A stretch of 64,000 nucleotides of DNA from JAWXCE01 sp033764775 (lineage in GTDB: Bacteria; Pseudomonadota; Alphaproteobacteria; Rhizobiales; Rhodomicrobiaceae): NCBI GenBank assembly GCA_033764775.1, contig JANRIQ010000032.1, positions 116,791-180,790 of the forward strand, written 5' to 3'. Below are positions 1 through 9,683 of the stretch, in pieces. Position numbers and translations under genes: made by a program. The notes beneath the pieces were generated by a model, which was not told the DNA's origin, did no database searches, and worked only from the letters and a program-made list of their open reading frames with translations. How positions within the stretch are numbered: position 1 is the stretch's first letter; each line of letters opens with the position of its first letter.

Positions 1-1561
<1,561 letters not shown>

Positions 1562-1632
1562 GGAACGCCTTTTGTTGGCCGCCCGCCGCCGTCGTCTCGG
1601 ATTGCGCGCCGTCTGGGAACAGATGAACCCTT

Positions 1633-1661
1633 AAGATAAGGCCGCACGCACCGATTGCCAA
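1633..1661 (-). promoter_or_regulatory. candidate ftsH promoter
   Basis: On the minus strand TTGGCA (1661-1656) is followed after 17 bases by TATCTT (1638-1633), about 70 bases upstream of the ftsH ATG. The same bases read CTTGGC and CTTATCT, which resembles heat-shock sigma-32 promoters of alphaproteobacteria (CTTG, then CYTATNT). Sigma-32 control is inferred from this resemblance and from ftsH being a common heat-shock gene. Confidence 0.45.
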
Positions 1662-1690
1662 GCAAATGCCGGGTATTTCTCGAGGATACC

Positions 1691-3010
1691 TTAAATCGCG
1701 CCCGGAAGGATCACTCGCGCGGGCGGAAAAGCGCGCAATTCGGCGCGGCAGAAGCGCGCGAGAGCGTGCGAACCTGCGTCCGGCGCGGCGGCTGCGACCG
1801 GCGCGGCGACGAGACGGCCGGCGGCGAAAAAGGCGGGGGTGGCGCGGAGAACGTCCCGCGGCGGCGCGGTTTTCAGGCCCGGCAGGTCGCGCGCGTGCGC
1901 ACCGAGCGCGGCGACGCTGACCGGCTCCGGGCATTCCGGCGCCAGCGATACGAGGAAGCGGCCGTCCCAGACCGCGCTCGCGCCGGGCTGAAGTGTGATG
2001 ACGTGGCCGCGCATGCGCCCCTCCTCGCGGCGCACCGAGACGCGGTCGGCGGAAAGCTCGATGACGCAGCCGCCCAAGGTGCGCTTGCCGCGTCGCCCGG
2101 CCTGCAACTGCGCGCACGAGGCCTCGACCTTGGACAGTCGCGGCTGCCCGCCGCCGCTCACCTGCTCAAGCGCCTCCGTCATGGCGTGGATGACGATCTC
2201 GGCGGGCGAGGCGCGGAAGGCGGCGGCGTCGAATTCAAGCCAGCCCTCCGGATGCAGCACGCCGGCCGCCGCACGCCATTCCGCGGCGAGGATGTGCAGG
2301 GCGCGGCGGGCGCGGCCAAGGCGAGCGGCGGAGGCGGCGATGGCCCGCGCATCCACGCCAAGGCCGCGCAGCGTTCTCAAGGCGCGGCGAATCCGCACGC
2401 GCTCGAAGCGCACGTCCTCGTTGGAGGGATCGGTCATCCAGCGCTCCCCACGCCGGCGCAGATAGGCCGTGATCTCGGCCTTAGACACGCTAAGAAACGG
2501 GCGCACGAGGTCTACTCCCTCGCAGAGCGGCGTGACGATGGCCATGGCGGAAAGCCCATCGACCCCGCCGCCGCGGGCTAGGCGCATGAGCACGGTCTCG
2601 GCCTGATCGTCCAGCGTGTGGCCGGTCGCCACGGCCGTGTAACCGCCCGCGCGGGCGAAATCGGCGATGAGCGCGTAGCGAGCGGCGCGCGCCGCGTTTT
2701 GGACGCCGGCCGCGGGTTTCGCCGCGTCCCAGTTGAGCGTGTGGTGGGGCAGGCCCAGCCGCGCGGCCGCTTCGGCGACGAACGCCGCTTCGGACGCGGA
2801 GGCCCGCCGCAACCGATGATCGACGGTCACCACGCACGCCTCGCGATCGCGCGCCGCCGCCCACCGCCCCGCCGCGATCATCAGGGCGAGGCTGTCAGGC
2901 CCGCCCGACGCGGCGATGATGAAGCGGCGATGCTGAGCGAGCGGCCTCAGCGTGGCGTTGATCGCCGCCGCATCGGCGAGCGCGGAGCCTCGGGTCGGGC
3001 CGCGCCGCAC
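1691..3010 (-). CDS. tilS: tRNA(Ile)-lysidine synthase
   Basis: ATP-dependent ligase that converts C34 of the AUA-reading tRNA-Ile to lysidine, an essential cytosolic step in decoding. The PP-loop SGGPDS lies at residues 35-40, and the N-terminal domain continues with the VDHRLR and GHTLDDQAETVLMRL motifs usual for TilS. It is 439 residues long with a GTG start at 3010, only 4 bases after the cpoB stop, so it is probably cotranscribed with or coupled to cpoB. The C-terminal third is Ala/Arg-rich and poorly conserved, as is common in alphaproteobacterial TilS. Pal-cpoB-tilS-ftsH is a familiar alphaproteobacterial order. Confidence 0.95.
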   Translation of the reverse strand: MRRGPTRGSALADAAAINATLRPLAQHRRFIIAASGGPDSLALMIAAGRWAAARDREACVVTVDHRLRRASASEAAFVAEAAARLGLPHHTLNWDAAKPAAGVQNAARAARYALIADFARAGGYTAVATGHTLDDQAETVLMRLARGGGVDGLSAMAIVTPLCEGVDLVRPFLSVSKAEITAYLRRRGERWMTDPSNEDVRFERVRIRRALRTLRGLGVDARAIAASAARLGRARRALHILAAEWRAAAGVLHPEGWLEFDAAAFRASPAEIVIHAMTEALEQVSGGGQPRLSKVEASCAQLQAGRRGKRTLGGCVIELSADRVSVRREEGRMRGHVITLQPGASAVWDGRFLVSLAPECPEPVSVAALGAHARDLPGLKTAPPRDVLRATPAFFAAGRLVAAPVAAAAPDAGSHALARFCRAELRAFPPARVILPGAI

Positions 3011-3014
3011 GGGA

Positions 3015-4037
3015 CTAACAGTTCGAGCGGCGTTTTTCGGCCTGCGCGCGCTGCATCACCGCCTGGACCGTCGGGAAGCGCTGTTCCAATTCGCGGAACG
3101 TGTCGCACGCTGCTGACCCTTCGCCAAGCCGTTTGAGCGAGATGCCGAGTTTCAGCAGGCTCTCCGGCGCTTTTTCGCTGGCGGGGTAGTTCGTGTAGCT
3201 TTTGAGGAACAAATCCGCCGCCTGGCGATACTCGCCGGATACGAATGCGGTTTCCCCGAGCCAGAACTGCGCCGCGCCGGCCAGCGGGTCGTTGGGGTGC
3301 TGACGCAGGAACTGGGTGAAATAGGTTTCGGCGGCGTCGTATTCGCGTTTCACGAGGCTGCCATAGGCCTGATCGTAAAGGCTGCGGGCCTCGGCCGACG
3401 ATAGGCGGGAGGGTTGTGCGGCGTCAGGCCCAGGCGCGGCGCCGAACCCGGTCGCGGGAGGTGGAGAGCCTGCGAAACGGCGCGGCGGCTCAGCCGACGC
3501 GGCGGGGCCGGAACGGGGCGGAAAACCGTCTGGCTCAACCGTGGTCGATCCAAACCCTGAGCGATCCGGCGCGCCCAAGGCGGGGGGCCGCTCGACGGCG
3601 CGGTCAACGCCTCGGTCGGCGAAAGACGGAGGCGGCGCGCCACGCGGCGGAGCAGGGGATTCGCGGTCGATGCCGGCGGCGGGTGCGCCGCGCGGGGCGG
3701 TCGAGAACCCGAGTTGACGCTCCATCTGCTGGAGCTTTTGCGAGAGGTCGGCCACCTGGGCCGCAAGCGCGCGCACCTGCGCCTCCAGGTCGCCGCCCGC
3801 TGCATAACCGCCAGCGGCGCCGGACGAGGCGGAGCCGGAATTCGCGAGGCTTTCGAGCGCGGCCGTCTGCGACTGCAGGTCGACGATCTGCTCCTCCAGC
3901 TTGTCCATGCGACGGTCGAGCCCGGGTGCGCCGACGTCGGGCGCGGACGGCGCGCCGCCATAGCCTTGCGCCAGCGCGGCGCTCGGCAAGGCCGCCAGGC
4001 ACATCAGACATCCGAAAAGGAGGAGACAAACCCGCAT
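3015..4037 (-). CDS. cpoB: Tol-Pal accessory protein CpoB (YbgF)
   Basis: Periplasmic coordinator of outer-membrane constriction and peptidoglycan synthesis that works with TolA and Pal. From ATG 4037 (GAGGG ribosome site) the product is 340 residues. It starts with a signal peptide ending near ALAQ, then a heptad-rich segment at about residues 40-130 (trimerisation coiled coil in E. coli), then a Pro/Gly-rich low-complexity linker, then a C-terminal TPR domain from about residue 215 with helices such as SLYDQAYGSLVKREYDAAE. An upstream in-frame TTG at 4049 is a less likely start. The linker is longer than in the E. coli protein. Confidence 0.94.
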   Translation of the reverse strand: MRVCLLLFGCLMCLAALPSAALAQGYGGAPSAPDVGAPGLDRRMDKLEEQIVDLQSQTAALESLANSGSASSGAAGGYAAGGDLEAQVRALAAQVADLSQKLQQMERQLGFSTAPRGAPAAGIDRESPAPPRGAPPPSFADRGVDRAVERPPALGAPDRSGFGSTTVEPDGFPPRSGPAASAEPPRRFAGSPPPATGFGAAPGPDAAQPSRLSSAEARSLYDQAYGSLVKREYDAAETYFTQFLRQHPNDPLAGAAQFWLGETAFVSGEYRQAADLFLKSYTNYPASEKAPESLLKLGISLKRLGEGSAACDTFRELEQRFPTVQAVMQRAQAEKRRSNC

Positions 4038-4125
4038 AACCGCCCTCAAACGTTGTTTGCGCCCTATTACGGCGCAGAAATCGTCAGCAATGAGGCGCAG
4101 TCGGGGCGGGCGCTTACGCCCCCGC

Positions 4126-4632
4126 TCAATACGATGCGACGGGGCCGCCGCGCGAATTCAGGACGGTGACGGCGCGCCGATTCTGCGACCAGCACGAGAT
4201 GTTGTCGCAAACGGCCACGGGGCGCTCCTTGCCGTAGGAGAGGGTCTGCACCCGGCCGGGGTTGACGCCCTGGGAGGCAAGAAACTGTTTGGCGGCCGTC
4301 GCGCGCTGGGCGCCGAGCCCGATGTTGTATTCGCGGGTGCCGCGCTCGTCGGCGTGCCCCTCGATGGTGATCGAGTAGTTGGGGTACTGGCGCAGCCAGC
4401 GGGCCTGGGCGGCGAGCGTCTGTTGCGCATCCGGCGAGAGCGAGACGCTGTCGGTGTCGAAATACACCGTATCGCCGACCTTCACTGTGAATTCGCGGGC
4501 GGAACCGGGCGTCACTGGGCCGTCGGCGCCGCCAAGGCCGAAGCCTGCGCCCTCGGGCGATTTCTGAGAGCAGCCTGCGACCAGGATCAGAATTGCGAGT
4601 ACGGCTAAGCGCGAGGCCGTGCGTGTTTGCAT
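4126..4632 (-). CDS. pal: Peptidoglycan-associated lipoprotein Pal
   Basis: Outer-membrane lipoprotein that binds meso-DAP peptidoglycan and TolB/TolA, tethering the outer membrane during division. It is 168 residues with a lipobox VAGC, so Cys21 is the predicted lipidated residue. The OmpA-like domain fills the C-terminal two thirds and contains the peptidoglycan-binding motif GHADERGTREYN. A stem-loop (GGCGG-TTCAG-CCGCC) lies in its leader around 4650-4665. A terminator at 4771-4817 separates it from the upstream small lipoprotein genes, so pal probably has its own promoter in 4633-4770. Confidence 0.97.
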   Translation of the reverse strand: MQTRTASRLAVLAILILVAGCSQKSPEGAGFGLGGADGPVTPGSAREFTVKVGDTVYFDTDSVSLSPDAQQTLAAQARWLRQYPNYSITIEGHADERGTREYNIGLGAQRATAAKQFLASQGVNPGRVQTLSYGKERPVAVCDNISCWSQNRRAVTVLNSRGGPVASY

Positions 4633-4770
4633 ATCGCCACTCCGGTTTGTGGGCGGTTCAGCCGCCGCGTTGCGACGCAGCCAACCACAATACAGTTAAT
4701 TCAACCTGAAATTGGCGTTACGGTTCGGTGATTTTGTGGCGGTGCGCGGAAATCCGCCGCCGCGGGTTTA

Positions 4771-4817
4771 TAAAAAAACTGAAACGCCGTGTTCACCATC
4801 TTTCTGGTGGCACGGCG
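4771..4817 (-). terminator. Rho-independent terminator after the small lipoprotein genes
   Basis: On the minus strand a stem of CGCCGTG pairs with CACGGCG (4817-4811 with 4791-4785), with further CACC/GGTG pairing inside, and is followed by TTTCAGTTTTTTT. It ends transcription from the tolB side about 56 bases after the second small lipoprotein gene and before pal. Confidence 0.75.
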
Positions 4818-4872
4818 CCTCAGCGTCAATATTACGAGACCAAGTCCCGAGATGTTCGTCAAAGATCGCCGA

Positions 4873-4992
4873 TTAACGAACGGAGACGATATCCGAAGCG
4901 CCGAGTTTCATGGGCTCTTCTTTGCGGCAAGCGCCGAGAGCGACAGCGGCGATCACGGAAGCGGCGAGAACCACGACTTTGAAGCCTTTCAT
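4873..4992 (-). CDS. Tiny putative lipoprotein, 39 residues (paralogue 2)
   Basis: Not recognised as a named family. ATG 4992 has AAGGAG 7 bases upstream. The product has a hydrophobic signal segment at residues 5-18 and a lipobox ending LGAC, followed by RKEEPMKLGA and a short hydrophilic tail. After lipidation only about 18 residues would remain. It is clearly a paralogue of the gene at 5052-5180: both share the MKG start, LGACRKE and EPMKLGA, with a good ribosome site on each. The pair sits between tolB and its terminator, hinting at a role near the Tol-Pal complex, but function is unknown. Confidence 0.7.
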   Translation of the reverse strand: MKGFKVVVLAASVIAAVALGACRKEEPMKLGASDIVSVR

Positions 4993-5051
4993 GGCCCCAC
5001 TCCTTATGAAAAAAATAACCCCGTACCGTACAGTGTCGTAGAGTTCAGCGA

Positions 5052-5180
5052 TTAGCGAACGTCAACAACAGCTGCGCCGAGTTTCATCGGCTCATGAGCG
5101 ACTTCTTTGCGGCAAGCGCCGAGAGCGGCGGCGGCTGCAACGATCGTGGCGATGACGATAGCGCCTTTCAAACCCTTCAT
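5052..5180 (-). CDS. Tiny putative lipoprotein, 42 residues (paralogue 1)
   Basis: Not recognised as a named family. ATG 5180 is preceded by GAGGAGA. Residues 6-19 are a hydrophobic Ile/Val/Ala signal segment, the lipobox reads LGAC, and the mature part begins RKEVAHEPMKLGA. It is separated from its shorter paralogue (4873-4992) by 59 bases, and the two leaders and tails match closely, consistent with tandem duplication. The 226 bases between the tolB stop and this ATG hold no other gene I can see and may carry its promoter. Confidence 0.7.
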   Translation of the reverse strand: MKGLKGAIVIATIVAAAAALGACRKEVAHEPMKLGAAVVDVR

Positions 5181-5406
5181 GATCTTCTCTCCTCTGATTT
5201 AACGGCACGCGCCGTAACTTGGAATTACCGTTCCTCCACGTTGCGATCAAGAACAGACCCCGGAAACGCCCTAGTTTCCGAACCGCATGATGCGAAAATG
5301 CCACGACATTACATAGGTGTGACACATTCGCGGCGACGGCTCGATGTTGTCGATCGGGCTCGCGCGCGCGGGTGTTCGGCGCGCTGGAAACGGCGGCGCC
5401 CGGAGC

Positions 5407-6738
5407 TTAGTTGATGATTGGCGACCAGGCTGGGTCTGACGCGAAGGTCGGCGTCGGCACCACCCTCTCGTTGTAGCCGGTGATGTCGATGGAGAACAGG
5501 CGGGGGCCGCCCTCCGGGCCGGGCAAGTCCCGGAAAAACATCAGGACGCGTCCGTTGGGCGCCCAGGTCGGCCCTTCGTTGTGATAGCCCTCGGTCAGCA
5601 CCCGCTCGCCGCTGCCGTCGGGCGCCATGACGCCGATGAGGAAGCGCCCGCGCGAGCGTTTGGTGAAGGCGATGAGGTCTCCCCGGGGCGACCACACGGG
5701 CGTCGAGTAGGAGCCGTCGCCAAAGCTGATGCGGCGCTGGTCGGAGCCGTCGGCGTTCATCACGTAGAGCTGCTGCGTGCCTGTACGGTCCGACTCGAAC
5801 ACGATTCGCCGCCCGTCGGGCGCAAAGCACGGCCCCGTGTCGATGGAGGGCGAGTTGGTGAGGCGAAACTGCTGCCGGCTGCGCAGGTCGAGCACGAAGA
5901 TGTTGGACGCCGCGCCCTCCTGCCGGCTGAAGATGATGGCCTTGCCGTCCGGCGAGAAGCGCGGGGCGAAGGTCATGCCGGGCAGATTGCCGACCACCTC
6001 CTCTTGCCCGGTCTCAAGGTCTCTCAGCATCACGCGCGGCTGCCCGTTGGCGTTGTAGGCCATGTAGGCGATTTCCTGGGTCGAGGGGCTGAATCGCGGC
6101 GTCACCACCAGGTTGCGGCCCCGGGTCAGCGCGCGCAGGTTTTGCCCGTCCTGATCCATAATGGCGAGGTTTTTCACCCGCGCGTTTTTCGGGCCGGACT
6201 CCTCGACGAACACGATGCGGGTGTCGAAGTAGCCTTGTTCGCCGATCAGCCGCTTGTAGATCGCGTCCGAGATGATGTGCCCCACGCGGCGCCAGTTTGA
6301 GCCGGAGGCGAAAAACTGCTCGCCGGCGAGTTGGCGCCCGCCCAGCACGTCCCACAAGCGGAATTCGGCGCGGATGCGCCCGTCGCCCGCCTGGCCGACG
6401 CGCGCGACCACGAGCGACTCCGCGTTGATCACCTTCCAGTCGTTGAAGCGTGGCGGACGATCGAGGCTCACGCCGCGCTCGATGAAGGCGGCGCGGTCGA
6501 TGGGGCGGAACAAGCCCGAGCGCTCCAGATTGGCGACGACGATGTCGGAGATTTGCTGGCCGAGCGTGCTGGGCGCGCCATCAAGACCCTGAAACTCGGG
6601 TATGGCGATGGGCAGCGGGCGCAGATTGCCGCGCGTGATGTCCAGCTCGACCGTGCGCGCCGGCGTCGCGCCGAGCCACATCGGCAGCACGGCGAGCCCG
6701 GCGAGAAGCATCAGAGGTCGCTTGAGAGATGTGCTCAT
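5407..6738 (-). CDS. tolB: Tol-Pal system beta-propeller protein TolB
   Basis: Periplasmic protein that shuttles between Pal and the TolA/TolQR motor. It is 443 residues with a signal peptide to about residue 28, an N-terminal alpha/beta domain and a six-bladed propeller whose WD-like repeats are visible as FSPDGKAIIF, APDGRRIVFESDR and WSPRGDLIAF. ATG 6738 has an AGGACG ribosome site and lies 45 bases after tolA, consistent with a tolQRAB operon. The length is typical of alphaproteobacterial TolB. Confidence 0.97.
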   Translation of the reverse strand: MSTSLKRPLMLLAGLAVLPMWLGATPARTVELDITRGNLRPLPIAIPEFQGLDGAPSTLGQQISDIVVANLERSGLFRPIDRAAFIERGVSLDRPPRFNDWKVINAESLVVARVGQAGDGRIRAEFRLWDVLGGRQLAGEQFFASGSNWRRVGHIISDAIYKRLIGEQGYFDTRIVFVEESGPKNARVKNLAIMDQDGQNLRALTRGRNLVVTPRFSPSTQEIAYMAYNANGQPRVMLRDLETGQEEVVGNLPGMTFAPRFSPDGKAIIFSRQEGAASNIFVLDLRSRQQFRLTNSPSIDTGPCFAPDGRRIVFESDRTGTQQLYVMNADGSDQRRISFGDGSYSTPVWSPRGDLIAFTKRSRGRFLIGVMAPDGSGERVLTEGYHNEGPTWAPNGRVLMFFRDLPGPEGGPRLFSIDITGYNERVVPTPTFASDPAWSPIIN

Positions 6739-6783
6739 TGGTCGTCCTCAAGGGCGAAGGCGGCGAATTTCAAATTCGCCATG

Positions 6784-7791
6784 TCATCGCAGCATCTGAC
6801 TGGGGTCGAAATTCATCGTGATCTCCCGCCACTGGTCGTATTTTGCAACGGGCATGAACGAGTAGGGGGCGCAGCGTTGCACGGCGCGCACCGCGCTGTC
6901 GGCGGCGGCGACGAAAAACGGCGACGCGCTCGAGTTCACAATCTGCGGAGGGCGCGCCAGTTCCCCGTTGGGCCGCAACTCGATGCGCAGGCGCACGACC
7001 GCGATTTCGCCGCCGAGGCCGCCGGGCACATCCCAGCACTCCTCGATGCGCCGGCGGAAGGCGTCGATCTCATTGGCCGTGAGCGTTTCGCCCGTCCCAC
7101 GCTCGGCGCCCATCACCTGCTCCTCGAACGTGGAGGGCGCGCGGCCAAGGCGCGGCGCAGGCGGAGACGGGGCTACGTCGCCGGCTGTCGGGTCGCGGTT
7201 CAAGAGCGCCGAGATGCGGTTGGGGTCGAAGCGGCTCGTCTGCTCAGGCGCGCGCGGCGGCGAGGCCTCCGCGATGCGGTCGCGCGGCGGCTCTTTCGGT
7301 TCGGGCTTCGGTTTAGGCTTCGGCTTTTCCTCGGCCTTCTTCGGCTTCGGAGGCTCGGGCTTTTTCTCCGGCGGCGCCTCCGCTGGTTCGGGCTTGGCCT
7401 CCGCCTCGGGTTTTTTCTCAGGCTCCGGCTTCTTTTCCGGCTCGGCTTTCGGCTCCGGCTTGTTCTCGGGCGCGGCCTCGGGCTTGGGCGATGGCGGGGG
7501 CGGCGCGGCGGCGGCCTGACGCACCGCCGGCTTCTCGACAGGCTTGGGCGCCGCGACCGGCTCAGGCGCCGCGTCGGGCTTTTTGTCCTCGGTCTTGGGC
7601 GGGGTCGGCGTCTCAGCCTTGCCTTCGGCTTTGCCAGCCTTCTGCTCGGTGATCTCCGACGTCGCCGTGATCTCGACAGGCACGGGCGTCAGCGGCGGCG
7701 TCGGCTTTTTGTCGCCAGTCGCAAAGTTGACGAACACCGCAGCGAAGACGATCACATGGAAGATGATGGAGGCGATGACGGCTAGTCGCAA
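6784..7791 (-). CDS. tolA: Cell envelope integrity protein TolA
   Basis: Inner-membrane protein spanning the periplasm that transmits TolQR proton-motive energy to TolB/Pal. It is 335 residues: one membrane helix near residues 5-23, a long Pro/Glu/Lys-rich rod (about 33-165, dominated by PEPK-type repeats), and a folded TonB/TolA-like C-terminal domain from about residue 225. The start is a TTG at 7791 with GAGGG upstream; no ATG fits. It follows tolR by 10 bases. The opposite strand carries a long Leu/Arg-rich open frame that is only a shadow of the rod. Confidence 0.93.
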   Translation of the reverse strand: MRLAVIASIIFHVIVFAAVFVNFATGDKKPTPPLTPVPVEITATSEITEQKAGKAEGKAETPTPPKTEDKKPDAAPEPVAAPKPVEKPAVRQAAAAPPPPSPKPEAAPENKPEPKAEPEKKPEPEKKPEAEAKPEPAEAPPEKKPEPPKPKKAEEKPKPKPKPEPKEPPRDRIAEASPPRAPEQTSRFDPNRISALLNRDPTAGDVAPSPPAPRLGRAPSTFEEQVMGAERGTGETLTANEIDAFRRRIEECWDVPGGLGGEIAVVRLRIELRPNGELARPPQIVNSSASPFFVAAADSAVRAVQRCAPYSFMPVAKYDQWREITMNFDPSQMLR

Positions 7792-7801
7792 ATCACAACC
7801 C

Positions 7802-8251
7802 TCACGGAGTTTCCTCCAAAACGGTAATCAGCGAAATACGCTTGAAGCCTGCGGCGTTGATTTGCCCCATCACACGCATCAATACACCATAATTGGCGCG
7901 CTCGTCTCCCCGGACGAACACCGCGTCCTCGACATTCACCGCGCCGGCCATCGCCTGCAGTCTAGGCCGAACCTGATCCAGCGCGATCTCCTCCTCCTGG
8001 AGGAACACCTTGCCGTCCGGCTTCACGCTCAAGGTAAGCGGCGGCTTGTCGCTTTTCACCGCGCTCGCCTGGCTTTTCGGCAGTTCGACCTGCACGCCGA
8101 CGGTGAGCAGCGGCGCCGCCACCATGAAAACGATCAGCAGCACAAGCATCACATCCACGAACGGCGTGACGTTGATCTCCGACATCGGGACGTGCCTGCG
8201 GCCGCGCCGGCCCGATCGCCCTCCGCCTCCCCCTTGCAAACTGGCGCCCAT
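7802..8251 (-). CDS. tolR: Tol-Pal proton channel subunit TolR
   Basis: ExbD/TolR family protein that forms the proton channel with TolQ. It is 149 residues: a Gly/Arg-rich cytoplasmic start, one membrane helix carrying the proton-path aspartate (Asp33 in TPFVDVMLVLLIVFM), then a periplasmic domain. The tolQ stop TAA is directly followed by this ATG, so translation is probably coupled. Confidence 0.97.
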   Translation of the reverse strand: MGASLQGGGGGRSGRRGRRHVPMSEINVTPFVDVMLVLLIVFMVAAPLLTVGVQVELPKSQASAVKSDKPPLTLSVKPDGKVFLQEEEIALDQVRPRLQAMAGAVNVEDAVFVRGDERANYGVLMRVMGQINAAGFKRISLITVLEETP

Positions 8252-8959
8252 TTACGGCCTCAGGTCGATCTGGCGAGAGACGATCGCGGTGAATTCATCC
8301 GCGAACGCCTCCAGCCGCTGGGCGTGCTTGGCCGCCTCATGGGTGAACTGGTTGTAGAAAATCACCGCTGGAATGGCCGCGAGAAGCCCCAGCGCGGTGG
8401 CGAACAGCGCCTCCGCGATGCCGGGCGCGACTACATCGAGGGAGGTGTTTTTCGAGGCCGCGATCGCCTGAAAGCTCGTCATGATGCCCCACACCGTGCC
8501 GAACAGCCCCACAAACGGCGTCACCGAGCCGACCGTCGCCAAGAATAGCAACCGCTTTTCGAGTTTATCCATCTCGCGCCCGATGGTCACGTTCATCACG
8601 CGCTCAATGCGCATCTGCGCGCCGGGTGAGGGCTTAGCGCCGCCCTCCACCGAACGCCGCCATTCGCGCATGGCCGCGACGAACAGCGCCGACATGAGCG
8701 TGGTGCGCTTTTGAGACAGGCCGAGATACAGCTCGTCGAGCGATTGCCCGGACCAGAACACGCGCTCGAATTCGTCAGCCTCACGCCGCGCGCGCCCGAA
8801 CGCGAACAGCTTCTCAATGATGATGGCCCAGCCCCAAACGCTGGCGAGCACGAGGCCCACCATCACCGCCTGCACGACGATGTGAGCTTGCAGGAAAAGC
8901 TCCAGGAAAGAGAACCCAGCGCCGGCATGCGGAAGCGGTGCTGTTGCGATAGGGTCCAT
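8252..8959 (-). CDS. tolQ: Tol-Pal motor subunit TolQ
   Basis: MotA/TolQ/ExbB family membrane protein with three membrane helices (about residues 22-42, 135-160 and 175-195 by hydrophobicity), the stator partner of TolR. I chose ATG 8959 because it has a GAGG ribosome site and begins just before the first helix; an in-frame upstream start at 9013 would add 18 unconserved residues. The motif GTVWGIMTSFQ in the second helix region is characteristic. First gene of tolQRAB; the 216 bases up to ybgC may hold the operon promoter. Confidence 0.96.
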   Translation of the reverse strand: MDPIATAPLPHAGAGFSFLELFLQAHIVVQAVMVGLVLASVWGWAIIIEKLFAFGRARREADEFERVFWSGQSLDELYLGLSQKRTTLMSALFVAAMREWRRSVEGGAKPSPGAQMRIERVMNVTIGREMDKLEKRLLFLATVGSVTPFVGLFGTVWGIMTSFQAIAASKNTSLDVVAPGIAEALFATALGLLAAIPAVIFYNQFTHEAAKHAQRLEAFADEFTAIVSRQIDLRP

Positions 8960-9175
8960 TGTATTTTCAACCTCGTTGCGTGGCGCGTCTCCGCGCGGGA
9001 TGAAACGCAACAATTCCGCGGAAATAGGGCTGTCAGCCCCTATAGTAACCCAGCGTCGTTCCGTCGCTTCGGATTAGCACCGCACGCGCCACTTTTCCAC
9101 AACCAGAGCGCGAAGGCGATCGCAAGCCTGCGTGATTCGGCTCACGAATGATCGTGAGCGCCGCCATTACGGCGT

Positions 9176-9592
9176 TCAGTCTGCTGCGTCTCGTGGTTCG
9201 GCGTCCAGGGCGGCCACGACATGGGCGGGCAGCGTCGCGCGGATGCGCAATGGGCGGCCGCTCAAGCTGATCAGCACGCACATCACCTCGGCGCGGCACA
9301 AAATGTCGGCTCCGCGCGCCGCCTCCTGGCGCAGCGTCAGCGACGTGGCCCCGAGCGCCATCGGCTCGGTGCGGATTTCGAGCAGGTCGTCCAGGCGGCC
9401 CGGCTTGAGGTAGTCCGCTGTAAGCCGTCGCACCACGATGGCGTGCGGCTCGCCCGAGGGCGGCGCCATCATCGCCGTGTGGTTGAGCCCGGCCAAACGC
9501 AGGAAATCCGACCGCCCGCGCTCGAACCAGCGAATGTAACTGGCGTGATAGGCGAGGCCGCCTGCGTCCGTGTCCTCGAAATACACGCGCAC
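9176..9592 (-). CDS. ybgC: Tol-Pal associated acyl-CoA thioesterase YbgC
   Basis: Hot-dog fold thioesterase (4HBT family) that hydrolyses acyl-CoAs and accompanies tol-pal genes in many proteobacteria. The motif VYFEDTDAGG with the catalytic Asp, and YHASYIRWFERGRSDFLR, are clear. The coordinates use the GTG at 9592, which would start right at the first strand. Reading further upstream in the same frame gives PDISGRIEARRHILP before RVYFEDTD, which looks like the usual YbgC N-terminus. That extension has no ATG/GTG/TTG, only an ATT at 9661 placed 5 bases after GGAGGT, so the true start may be ATT 9661. Confidence 0.9.
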   Translation of the reverse strand: MRVYFEDTDAGGLAYHASYIRWFERGRSDFLRLAGLNHTAMMAPPSGEPHAIVVRRLTADYLKPGRLDDLLEIRTEPMALGATSLTLRQEAARGADILCRAEVMCVLISLSGRPLRIRATLPAHVVAALDAEPRDAAD

Positions 9593-9664
9593 CGGCAGGA
9601 TGTGCCGGCGGGCTTCGATGCGGCCTGAAATGTCCGGCCATTGTGAGGCGATTTCGGTAATGAG

Positions 9665-9672
9665 CTACCTCC
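9665..9672 (-). promoter_or_regulatory. ribosome binding site for a possible ATT start of ybgC
   Basis: GGAGGTAG on the minus strand is the strongest Shine-Dalgarno in this junction and lies 4-5 bases before an in-frame ATT (9661-9659) that opens the conserved-looking ybgC N-terminus. The GTG at 9592 has no comparable site. Confidence 0.4.
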
Positions 9673-9683
9673 AATGCGGTTAT

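Noticed and set aside
6331..7785. Long plus-strand open frame, Leu/Arg/Gly-rich, opposite tolA and the tolB start
   Set aside because: It is the antisense shadow of the tolA Pro/Glu/Lys-rich rod; no ribosome site and no recognisable domain.
9033..9674. A second frame across ybgC that opens at TTG 9674
   Set aside because: It translates the YbgC region out of frame and has no family resemblance.
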